Assembly: GCA_002501845.1 (NCBI GenBank)
Contig: DAOL01000048.1
Span: 9,414-18,009, forward strand
Direction: 5' to 3'
Length of the DNA stretch: 8,596 nucleotides
Origin: Nitrososphaera sp. UBA217
GTDB taxonomy: Archaea; Thermoproteota; Nitrososphaeria; Nitrososphaerales; Nitrososphaeraceae
Shown: piece by piece, positions 1 through 6,419 of the stretch
How positions within the stretch are numbered: the stretch's first letter is position 1
Layout of the letters: every line of letters begins with the position of its first letter
Made by a program: the position numbers and the translations under genes
The notes under the pieces: model-generated
The model's database searches: none
What the model saw: only the letters and a program-made list of their open reading frames with translations
What the model was told of the DNA's origin: nothing

Positions 1-41
1 TTTGCTTCTTGATTACTTTGCATTCGATGACAGTGCGCGGG

Positions 42-1179
42 CTAGCTACTTTCCGAGTCCACAAACACAGAATAGGAAGTTGCATCAAATGTTCCCTCGC
101 CGTCTTTGACCATTGCAAACAACGTGTACACGCCGTCTTTGTCCACCGCGGACGCAAGGTCGAACATGACATTGACAGATTCACCCTGCCCCCACCTGTT
201 GGCCTCTATTAAAGTGTAGCCCTGTGGTTTTTCGTAGTAGTAACCCGGCGGCAAAGGTTTGACCACAGTTGCTGCAAGTTCGCCGGCAGAATACGACAGC
301 AATTGCTTATTCTGCTCGTAAATCGCTGGGGTGGGCATGTCGTCATAGTATATGCTTATTTGCTCAAGATTTCCTTTCAAAAGCTGGCCGGAGATCCTGA
401 CCTGGCCGTTATTGATGCTAACGTTCAGCCCATAGTTGTTCTCAAAATTCTCCACAAATGCCAAATAATATTGATCGTAAACGATGCCAATGCTCACGTG
501 CGTGTGATGCGGGTCGAGCATGTTGTCTTTGTGGCCATCGTTGCAGCATTCTTTGTCCTTGTACATCATCTCGTACTCGAGCTCATTGATGGTGGACAGC
601 GGCTCGATCTTTTCACAGTCATGCAGGATGTTGGTACGGCAGTCTTCATACTGATCTGCGCTAAAGCCGGCAATCGCCACATTCTGCTGCACGCTGGCTT
701 CGCCTCCGTAACGGGTGTACGTCATGTAGGGCTTTTCCCCGTTTGTCATCCAGTGGGATATCCTCTTTGTCTTGAATACGTCCTCTGCATGTGCTTGTGC
801 AGCCTGGTTGGTGCTCAACTGTACCGGTTGCAAGCCAAAGTCGGCTCTGTCCTTGTTTATCTGGTCAAGCGCGTGCTGCACTAGCTCTTCGCGGGGAACG
901 GTCTTGGGATCTTGGATCGGCGGCTGCAAAATCTTGATCGTGGGGTTGGTATCTGGGTGAGCTATCATGCTGATCAGAGTGGGAGCCAACATGAATAGCG
1001 CGACGGCGACCATCGCGATCGCCACCCCGGCCGCTATCTTGCCGGCATTGCTTTTCCTTGCCCGGGGTGATGCTGCGGCAAAATCATTTCGGGCACCGCA
1101 CGTGGGGCAGACAGAGAGGAATGACCCGTACCGGTTGCCGCATACAGAGCAGTCTATCCAAGAGTCGGCCGTCTAGCAT
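42..1179 (-). CDS. Zinc-ribbon, membrane-anchored CAP/SCP-domain protein (apparent frameshift near 5' end)
   Basis: The uninterrupted frame reads 1172 to 42. Its first usual start is a GTG at 1025, but a four-cysteine zinc ribbon (DCSVCGNRYGSF, then VCPTCGAR) is encoded upstream of that GTG in the same frame, so the real protein begins earlier. No ATG, GTG or TTG lies in frame between the TAG at 1173-1175 and the ribbon. An ATG at 1179 with a Shine-Dalgarno GGAGGT just before it is in another frame; removing one base from the GGCC at about 1167-1170 joins it as MLDG-DSWIDCSVCG. After the ribbon comes one hydrophobic helix (VAIAMVAVALFMLAPTLISM) and then a CAP domain: HAEDV, SHW, and the signature GHKDNMLDPHHTHVSIGI with FVENF after it. 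About 125 C-terminal residues form a separate beta-rich, Ig-like part I cannot name. Inferred topology is ribbon inside, CAP domain outside. Extra cysteines (EDCRTNILHDC, KECC) may form disulfides. CAP proteins are secreted or surface proteins with varied, often unknown, activities; the role here is unknown. Confidence 0.8.
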
Positions 1180-1181
1180 CT

Positions 1182-1187
1182 ACCTCC
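1182..1187 (-). promoter_or_regulatory. Shine-Dalgarno sequence before the ATG at 1179
   Basis: On the minus strand GGAGGT lies two bases upstream of an ATG at 1179-1177, a near-perfect anti-16S match although the spacing is short. It is the best start signal upstream of the zinc-ribbon coding region, and it is out of frame with it by one base. That supports a 1-base error or mutation between 1177 and about 1160. Confidence 0.5.
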
Positions 1188-1240
1188 ACGCTAGCATACA
1201 ATACAAAATACAATACCTTTTGCACTTTTTATCTCAATAC
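1188..1240 (-). promoter_or_regulatory. A+T-rich intergenic promoter region for the CAP-protein gene
   Basis: The roughly 95-bp gap between the broken nuclease gene and the CAP gene is A+T-rich. Read on the minus strand it holds two TATA-like stretches, GAGATAAAAAG at about 1225-1235 and GTATTTTGTATTGTAT at about 1195-1210. Either could be the basal promoter. The first would give a transcript starting near 1203, leaving a leader of about 24 nt that includes the Shine-Dalgarno site. The exact box cannot be decided by eye. Confidence 0.4.
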
Positions 1241-1274
1241 ATGCAGCGATTCAAATAGGTTCTGCATTTACCCT

Positions 1275-2612
1275 CTAAAGGGCGTACGTCTCGCCTTCCC
1301 TCACCAAGGTCATGTTCCTGGTTGCCCTCACGTACATCCCTTGATGTTCGGTATGTATCGGAAAGAGCATTCTGGCGTCGATCTCTTTTACGATGTGGAA
1401 CAGGTCCGGCGCCTTTGCATGCCCGGAGCAATGTATCTGGTGCCGCTCCATGCCAAACTTGTCAAGCCAGTTGTCGACACGCTCCTGGTTCAAGACCATT
1501 TCTTCGTTGTACGGCTCGCTTGAAGAATGGATGTAAAGCGTGCCGGTCGGAGGCTTGATGTCAATAAGTGATGCAAAGCTAAAGTAGCCAAGGGCGCACA
1601 GGTAGCGGCTCGGGTCCTGGCTTATCTCCGCCGCGGTCTTTGCGTTAGGCAGGCTAGCAAACGTGGCGTCCTCACCGTAATAGTCGCCATCCGCGTATGT
1701 TCCTGAAACCTGCTTTGGCTTGCAAATAACGACATCCTTGTCGTCATAATTTGGGGATGCCAAGGTTTGAGTCCTGTGAAAGAAATTTCAAGTAATAGAA
1801 GTCCTTCAGTTTGACAACCAGCTTACTCCCATTTTCCTTTGCTATCTTGTAAAACGTCCTGACCCTATCCATGTCCTTGAAATTGAAATCGGCAAACACA
1901 GTGCGTCAGGGTGCTTCGCCACAAGGCTGTTTCCCTCCCTGAACATCCCTTGCTCGCTTTCCTCCCTCGGGATGTCAGTTATTCTCGTTCCTTCGCAAAT
2001 AAGGGCAAGCGGTTTTACCGCCTTTGCTTCTGCCATGAACTCTTGCGTCATCTCGGGTCTCGCGCCGTGCAGCCGTACGTCGTCGGTGTAGACGACTGCG
2101 CCCGCGCTAGTGTAAATAATAAACCCATACGCGCCAGGTATTGAATGGTCAACATGGATCGGGTGTATTTCAAGCGAGCCTACCCTGAAGCTGCGGTCAG
2201 ACCGAAATTCGTTGATTTTCCTTGCAACCGGCTTCGCTCCCTTCTTTGATGGCCTTGGGAGGAAGTCAAGCACCTCTCGCTCAAAGTCCCGCGGCGCCTC
2301 TTTCCTGTATCGACCTTAGAACGGTATGGCACGTAGTCCCCATGTAGAGCGGGATGTCGCGGTGAAGAAACGAAATATAGTCGGTGTGGTCCGCATGGGC
2401 GTGTGAAACGAGCACCGCGTCGAATGCAGGCGCTGCAGCCTTCTTGCCTGCCATCTCCAGCAGGTCGTCCCTGTAAATCCCTTCAAGGTCCGGGATTAGG
2501 CCCCGTCTCTATGAAGTCGACAATGCCGTTTGCAGATCTGGGTTTCAGGTATTCTTCAAAGAATCTTGCGCGCCCGGGAAAATCCCTTGCCAAAGTCGAG
2601 GAGTGGCGATCC
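1275..2612 (-). pseudogene. RNase J-like beta-CASP metallo-beta-lactamase, 5'-truncated with five frameshifts
   Basis: Reading across frames reconstructs one protein. Pieces in order: LLDFGKG (2612 on), RFFEEYLKPRSANGIVDFIE, GLIPDLEGIYRDDLLEMAGK, the zinc motif SHAHADH, HVDHSIPGAYGF, VVYTDDVRLHG, ALICEGTRI, SSEPYNEEMVLNQERV, HCSGHA, and FPIHTEH, ending at TAG 1277-1275. The HxHxDH motif, the SGH and PIHTE motifs of the beta-CASP/RNase J group are intact, so the intact gene would encode a zinc nuclease acting on RNA. Frame changes are at about 2566-2567 (+1), 2499-2504 (+1 in GGGGCC), 2288-2290 (+1 in GGG), 1899-1902 (-1) and 1750-1752 (+1 in AAA). The first beta-strand region, usually about 25-30 residues carrying a GGN-type motif, is absent: the frame opens directly after the folE stop and has no start codon. 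Between the indels I see no in-frame stop and no decayed motif. So this is either a young pseudogene or a gene damaged by sequencing or assembly error. Confidence 0.8.
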
Positions 2613-3218
2613 TTATACCCTAGTTATCTCTGACTTGGGATTATAGATAAGAGCAAGCACGTGCTCTCGCATTTCCTTCTGCTGCATTAACCCGCGATGC
2701 GCTATTGTGGTTATCGAGCTGTCGTTGCGTACGCCGCGCATCTTCATGCAAAGGTGTTCGCCTTCTGCTATCACCAGCGCGCCCTTTACTCCCATACGCA
2801 CAAGCTCGTCGGCTATCTGTTTTGTTAGCCTCTCTTGAATCTGGAGCCTGCGTGAATACTTCTCGACCAGTCTTACTAGTTTTGAAACACCAAATACCTT
2901 GCCAGATGGCACATAGGCGACATGGATCTTGCCAAAGAACGGCAGCATATGGTGCTCACACATGCTGTAAAACTGTATGTCCTTTGCAATGACTGCATCA
3001 GTATCTTCTGAAAAGCTGACATCAAGCTCTGCGTCCATCCTGTATCCTCCGAAAATTTCTTCGTACATATCGGCTATCCTGCTCGGGGTGCCTGCGAGCC
3101 CTTCTCTGTCGGGGTTCTCGCCTAGCTCGAGCAAAAGCTGTCTTACTAGTTTTGCAATCCTCCTCTTGTTAATCAGTGTCTTGTCTGTTGTCAATTTTTG
3201 ATTTTTACCTGACTCCAA
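2613..3218 (-). CDS. folE: GTP cyclohydrolase I (type IA)
   Basis: Converts GTP to 7,8-dihydroneopterin triphosphate, the first step toward preQ0 and archaeosine in organisms that use this enzyme. The 201-residue product has the family signatures: GENPDREGLAGTPSRIADMY near residues 33-52, zinc ligands Cys87 and His90 in SMCEHHMLPF, Cys157 in GEHLCMKMRGV, and YSRRLQIQERLTKQIAD at 121-137. The C-terminus EMREHVLALIY is typical, followed by a short tail. The first start is a TTG at 3218 that overlaps the end of queE by 14 bp; a second TTG nine codons in (3194) would remove the overlap, and conserved sequence begins only after both, so the start is not settled. Most archaea use MptA or FolE2-type enzymes instead; the classical FolE fits the Nitrososphaeria. 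Its position behind queC and queE argues for a preQ0 role rather than folate. Confidence 0.95.
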   Translation of the reverse strand: MESGKNQKLTTDKTLINKRRIAKLVRQLLLELGENPDREGLAGTPSRIADMYEEIFGGYRMDAELDVSFSEDTDAVIAKDIQFYSMCEHHMLPFFGKIHVAYVPSGKVFGVSKLVRLVEKYSRRLQIQERLTKQIADELVRMGVKGALVIAEGEHLCMKMRGVRNDSSITTIAHRGLMQQKEMREHVLALIYNPKSEITRV

Positions 3219-3942
3219 TGATTTTATGCAGCTGCGGCACTATTCTGACCTGATCGTACAGAGGGTAGACCGCATCGTAAAAGCCAAAAAGGACATCCAA
3301 CGGAGGCTCGTCAATTTTATAACTTGGCTGTATTATAAATCCTGCTATCTCGGCCGGCTTGGTAAAACTGAACACCTCGCGTACCAATTCCTTGAATTCT
3401 TTAAGGCTTGACGAATTCGTCACTACTACTTTAATATAGGTAGTTTTGCCACTGCTGATCGCCAACTTGAGGCAATCTAGCTCGTTCCGCAGCAGGCTGC
3501 CGTAGTGTTTTTCGTCCACCACCTTCGAGTCCCTGAGCTTGAACTCTATCTTGACGAGGTCAATGTAGCCCAGGACCTTGGCAAACCTCGTGGCATCGTA
3601 GCAGGCTGACTCCAGGTACGTCCTAAGGCCCTTTCCTCTGACAAATTTCGCAAGTTCAATGAGCGCCTCATGCTGCACCAATGGCTCACCACCAGTAAAA
3701 TTGACCTTGTAGGTGTTAACGTGGAGGTTCTTTGAAATGAGCTCTTTTGCACTATCGATCGAGTAGTCAGAGCCGCTATCCAGCGGTAGCGCGTAAGGCG
3801 TGTCGCACCAGTGGCACTTCAGCGGGCATCCTGCCATCCTGACAAACATTGTCTTGGTGCCAAACAGTATGCCCTCTCCCTCGATGCTGGTGAATATCTC
3901 ACTTAGCTTTATCCTTGTGCTTGCCGCGGCTTTCTGTCGCAT
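3205..3942 (-). CDS. queE: 7-carboxy-7-deazaguanine synthase (radical SAM)
   Basis: Radical SAM enzyme that contracts 6-carboxytetrahydropterin to 7-carboxy-7-deazaguanine in preQ0 synthesis. The 245-residue product starts with EIFTSIEGEG (residues 15-24), then the cluster motif AGCPLKCHWCD with Cys39, Cys43 and Cys46 (CxxxCxxC), and the SAM-binding GGEP at 84-87 in VNFTGGEPLVQ. Length and motif order fit QueE. The only start codon before the conserved region is the ATG at 3942, which lies 44 bp inside the end of queC, so translation of the two is probably coupled. The gene end (ATT GGA GTC AGG TAA) contains the first candidate folE start. Its substrate comes from QueD, which is not encoded in this window. 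Confidence 0.95.
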   Translation of the reverse strand: MRQKAAASTRIKLSEIFTSIEGEGILFGTKTMFVRMAGCPLKCHWCDTPYALPLDSGSDYSIDSAKELISKNLHVNTYKVNFTGGEPLVQHEALIELAKFVRGKGLRTYLESACYDATRFAKVLGYIDLVKIEFKLRDSKVVDEKHYGSLLRNELDCLKLAISSGKTTYIKVVVTNSSSLKEFKELVREVFSFTKPAEIAGFIIQPSYKIDEPPLDVLFGFYDAVYPLYDQVRIVPQLHKIIGVR

Positions 3943-4639
3943 AATATGTCTTGTCCTCTATCTGTGCAGTGGTGAATGCTTTTTTCCTATTTATACACGA
4001 TTCGCACCTCCCGCAGTGCAAATATCTCTTCCCCGCCCTGACGCCCGCAGAATAGCAGCTCCACGTCTGGAATATCCTTTCACCCAGTATCTTGTAGCCA
4101 GCTTTGAGCAGTGCAGGCTTGTCAAGGCCCATCACAGCCGGCGACAGCATCGTTATTTCTTGTCGCATGCCACCAATGATAGCATCAGACTCGGCAATGT
4201 TGAGCGCTTCATTTATCGCGCTGACAAATGCCGGCCGGCAGTCAGGATAGTGTAAGATGTCGCCGGTGTGCGCTCCGTAGGCGACAACTTTGGCGTTTAT
4301 GCTCATCGCCCACGCAGTACCTATCGTTAGAAATATGGCGTTGCGAACCGGCACCACTAGGCTCTGCGAAAAATCATGTGACAGCTTCTGCCTGCTATCT
4401 GTCAGGGCGTTGGTTTTGCCGTAGAGCGACTTCATGAAGCTGATGTCGACAACATTGTGATCCTTTGCCTTCAACACCTTGGCAAAATAGCGTGCGCGTT
4501 CTATCTCGCGTTTTGCGCGCTGGCCATATACAAAGGTGAGCAAGTAGAGGTCATAGCCGTCGTTCGCTGCAAGCGAAGCAGCATAGCAGATAGAATCGAG
4601 TCCACCACTTACAATACACACGGCCCCCGGCTTAGCCAT
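3899..4639 (-). CDS. queC: 7-cyano-7-deazaguanine (preQ0) synthase
   Basis: ATP-dependent enzyme that turns 7-carboxy-7-deazaguanine plus ammonia into preQ0, the nitrile base later inserted at position 15 of archaeal tRNA. The 246-residue product has the PP-loop SGGLDS at residues 11-16, the FVYGQRAKRE segment at 36-45, PVRN at 97-100, and a zinc site made by Cys195 in TWSCY plus Cys209, Cys212 and Cys215 in HCGRCESC. All expected ligands are present. The start is an ATG at 4639, 21 bp after the cupin stop; I see no strong Shine-Dalgarno sequence there. The last 44 bp, encoding a Lys-rich tail, are shared with queE in a different frame. Confidence 0.96.
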   Translation of the reverse strand: MAKPGAVCIVSGGLDSICYAASLAANDGYDLYLLTFVYGQRAKREIERARYFAKVLKAKDHNVVDISFMKSLYGKTNALTDSRQKLSHDFSQSLVVPVRNAIFLTIGTAWAMSINAKVVAYGAHTGDILHYPDCRPAFVSAINEALNIAESDAIIGGMRQEITMLSPAVMGLDKPALLKAGYKILGERIFQTWSCYSAGVRAGKRYLHCGRCESCINRKKAFTTAQIEDKTYYATESRGKHKDKAK

Positions 4640-4660
4640 GACGATGATTTGAAAGGGTGA

Positions 4661-5140
4661 CTATTTTGTGTATCTCCAAATGATCTTCTTATGCTGCGGA
4701 TACGTTACGATAAGCTCAACTCTCTTGCCAAGTACCCAGTCGCGGTAGTCAAATCCAGGCGACATGGTGCAGCCAAGAAGGCAGTACGATTTCTTGCTAT
4801 CAAGCGACGCAGCAAACCAGGTGTCGGCCTTTATGACTGCCTGGGGAGTTCCGCCACTGCCTATTTTTATTTTAGACAATTTTCCATCACTGGCTATCGC
4901 ATAGAGCGTGATTGAACTGCCCACGTAATGGTGCCAGATCTCGTCTGACTTGAGCTTGTGAAATGCGGAGAACTGGTCTCCCACGAGCATGTAATAGATT
5001 GCAGATGAAATACTTTGCGACCCATCGTGCCCTTCAAAATCTACAACTGTATCAGATCTGTATGTTTGCTTGAAGTAGCCGCCTTCGGGGTGCTTTTCAA
5101 GCCCGAGCTTTTTGACCAACCGCGCGGCCTCTTTGTTCAA
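4661..5140 (-). CDS. DUF985-family cupin (Cupin_5) protein
   Basis: A 159-residue RmlC-like cupin matching the DUF985 family, whose yeast member is YML079w. Recognisable blocks are KHPEGGYFKQTYRS (16-29), SSAIYYML (45-52), FHKLKSDEIWHHYVG with His61, Glu67, His70 and His71, GGTPQAVIKADTWFA (96-110), and CTMSPGFDYRDWVLG (124-138). The length equals the family norm. The biochemical function of the family is not established; a sugar or small-molecule binding pocket is likely. It starts with a TTG at 5140. The nearby ATG at 5153 is out of frame and runs into a stop within five codons. A TATA-like element lies about 27 bp upstream, so the mRNA probably begins at the TTG. It is the first gene of the minus-strand run into queC, queE and folE, with 21 bp to queC; whether it has a role in deazapurine metabolism is unknown. 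Confidence 0.88.
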   Translation of the reverse strand: MNKEAARLVKKLGLEKHPEGGYFKQTYRSDTVVDFEGHDGSQSISSAIYYMLVGDQFSAFHKLKSDEIWHHYVGSSITLYAIASDGKLSKIKIGSGGTPQAVIKADTWFAASLDSKKSYCLLGCTMSPGFDYRDWVLGKRVELIVTYPQHKKIIWRYTK

Positions 5141-5214
5141 CGCGCGAGTATCATGCCTGCAATTTATTAAATCTTGAAAGACATTAATGCGGGCTGGGCC
5201 AGAACAAGCTTAAA
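5141..5214. promoter_or_regulatory. Divergent leaderless promoters: cupin-que operon and GTPase-kae1 operon
   Basis: These 74 bp separate two divergent genes, both starting with TTG. On the minus strand TTTAATAAATT at about 5161-5171 is centred about 27 bp before the TTG at 5140, as expected for an archaeal TATA box driving a leaderless mRNA. On the plus strand ACATTAAT at 5181-5188 is centred about 30 bp before the TTG at 5215; the AT-rich stretch 5162-5172 is an alternative with a longer leader. No Shine-Dalgarno sequence precedes either start. Box positions are seen; the start sites are inferred. Confidence 0.55.
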
Positions 5215-6417
5215 TTGATTATCGGCTTGATTGGCAAGGCCAATGTCGGCAAGTCAACATTCTTTAACGCAGCAACAGAGCTTGCAGTGCCTGCAGCCAA
5301 TTACGCTTTTACAACGATCGAGCCTAACGTGGGCGTCGCCTATGCGAGAGTAAAATGCGTCTGCCGCGAGTTTGGGGTTCAGGACAATCCTGTACACTCG
5401 ATCTGCATCGACGGCAACAGGTTCATCCCTGTAAAGCTGGTCGACGTGGCCGGCCTCGTCCCGGGTGCCCACGCAGGCAAGGGTCTTGGCAACAAGTTCC
5501 TTGACGACGCTAGGCAAGCCGACGCGCTCATACACATAGTGGATGCTTCAGGCTCGACAGACAACTGTGGCAGGTCGGTGCCGGCGGGAACGGGCGATCC
5601 AATGTTTGACATCCAGTTTGTAGAGGAAGAGTTCGACCTGTGGCTTGCTGCTCTAGTCGGGAGGGACTGGGCCAAAAATGCCAGAGAAGCCGAAGGACTG
5701 GGGCAAAAGCTGGAGCAGCTGCTTGCAAAGAGGCTGTCCGGCCTTGCAATAACAGAGCAGCACGTGTCAGCAGCAATTCATGCGTCAGGCCTTGGAATGA
5801 AAAAGCCGGTGAGCTGGACAGAGGACGACATACTTACCTTTTGCAAAATATTGCGCTCAAGGGCAAAGCCTTTTGTGATTGCGGCCAACAAGGCCGACCT
5901 GCCCTCGGCAGACGCAAACATCGCGAAGATGAAGTTAGCAGGCCTTGAAGTGATCCCGTGCGCTTCAGAAGCCGAAGCGCTCCTAAGAAAGGCATCAAAG
6001 AAAGGCGTTCTTCACTATCTGCCCGGCGACAGCTCGTTTGACCTCAAGCCTAATGTTGCATTGAATGCGCAGCAGGAGAAGGCACTTGACATTGTGAGGA
6101 CGCTGATTCAAAAATATGGTTCCACCGGTGTCCAGGAAGCGATCAACATAGCATGTTTCAAATTGCTTCACAACATCGCTGTCTACCCTGTGGAAGACGA
6201 GTTCAAGTTGATAGACAAGAAAGGAAACATCTTGCCCGATGTCAGGCTATTGTCCGAAGGCTCTACTGCCAAGGACCTAGCAGAGACAGTGCATGCCGAC
6301 CTTGCAAGAGGGTTCTTGTACGCCGTCAACGCAAGAACAAAGCAGAGGATAGGCGCCGATCACAGGCTGAAAAGCGGCGACGTGATTAAAATAGTGTCGG
6401 CGACAAGCAGGGGATAG
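5215..6417 (+). CDS. OBG-type GTPase with TGS domain, Ygr210/MJ1332-like
   Basis: A 400-residue P-loop NTPase of the OBG/YchF superfamily. The G1 loop GKANVGKST is at 7-15, a switch region with YAFTTIEPNVG at 30-40, G3 DVAGLVPGAHAGKGLGN at 77-93, G4 NKAD at 225-228, and a G5-like CASEAEA at 249-255. The NKAD loop favours GTP, in contrast with the ATP-binding YchF branch, and fits the archaeal/eukaryotic Ygr210 branch. A helical insert follows G3, and a C-terminal TGS domain spans about 322-398 (AVYPVEDEFKLIDKKGNILP through RLKSGDVIKIVSA). Such proteins are thought to act with ribosomes or tRNA, though the exact job of this branch is unknown. The start is TTG at 5215, directly before the P-loop, with no Shine-Dalgarno sequence and an upstream TATA-like box. 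Its stop lies 2 bp before kae1, so the two are almost certainly co-transcribed. Confidence 0.93.
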   Translation: MIIGLIGKANVGKSTFFNAATELAVPAANYAFTTIEPNVGVAYARVKCVCREFGVQDNPVHSICIDGNRFIPVKLVDVAGLVPGAHAGKGLGNKFLDDARQADALIHIVDASGSTDNCGRSVPAGTGDPMFDIQFVEEEFDLWLAALVGRDWAKNAREAEGLGQKLEQLLAKRLSGLAITEQHVSAAIHASGLGMKKPVSWTEDDILTFCKILRSRAKPFVIAANKADLPSADANIAKMKLAGLEVIPCASEAEALLRKASKKGVLHYLPGDSSFDLKPNVALNAQQEKALDIVRTLIQKYGSTGVQEAINIACFKLLHNIAVYPVEDEFKLIDKKGNILPDVRLLSEGSTAKDLAETVHADLARGFLYAVNARTKQRIGADHRLKSGDVIKIVSATSRG

Positions 6418-6419
6418 CA

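Noticed and set aside
1..41. Possible terminator or second gene at the left edge
   Set aside because: Only 41 bases are present; I see no oligo-T run in the CAP-gene direction, no tRNA arms and no coding signal.
303..884. Long plus-strand open frame of 193 codons with hydrophobic composition
   Set aside because: It lies fully antisense to the CAP-domain gene, which has clear family motifs; the translation shows no recognisable domain, so it is a shadow frame.
1275..1763. Stand-alone 162-residue minus-strand protein with its own start
   Set aside because: It is the C-terminal part of the broken beta-CASP nuclease; sequence directly upstream, in a shifted frame, continues the same protein (FYYLKFLSQDSNLGIP), so it is not a separate gene.
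1275..2612. Programmed ribosomal frameshifting as the cause of the frame changes
   Set aside because: Five sites with mixed direction, no shared slippery heptamer and no start codon make programmed recoding very unlikely.
3800..4255. Plus-strand open frame of 151 codons
   Set aside because: Antisense to queC and queE, both intact with full catalytic motifs; no domain similarity and no promoter or ribosome-binding site of its own.
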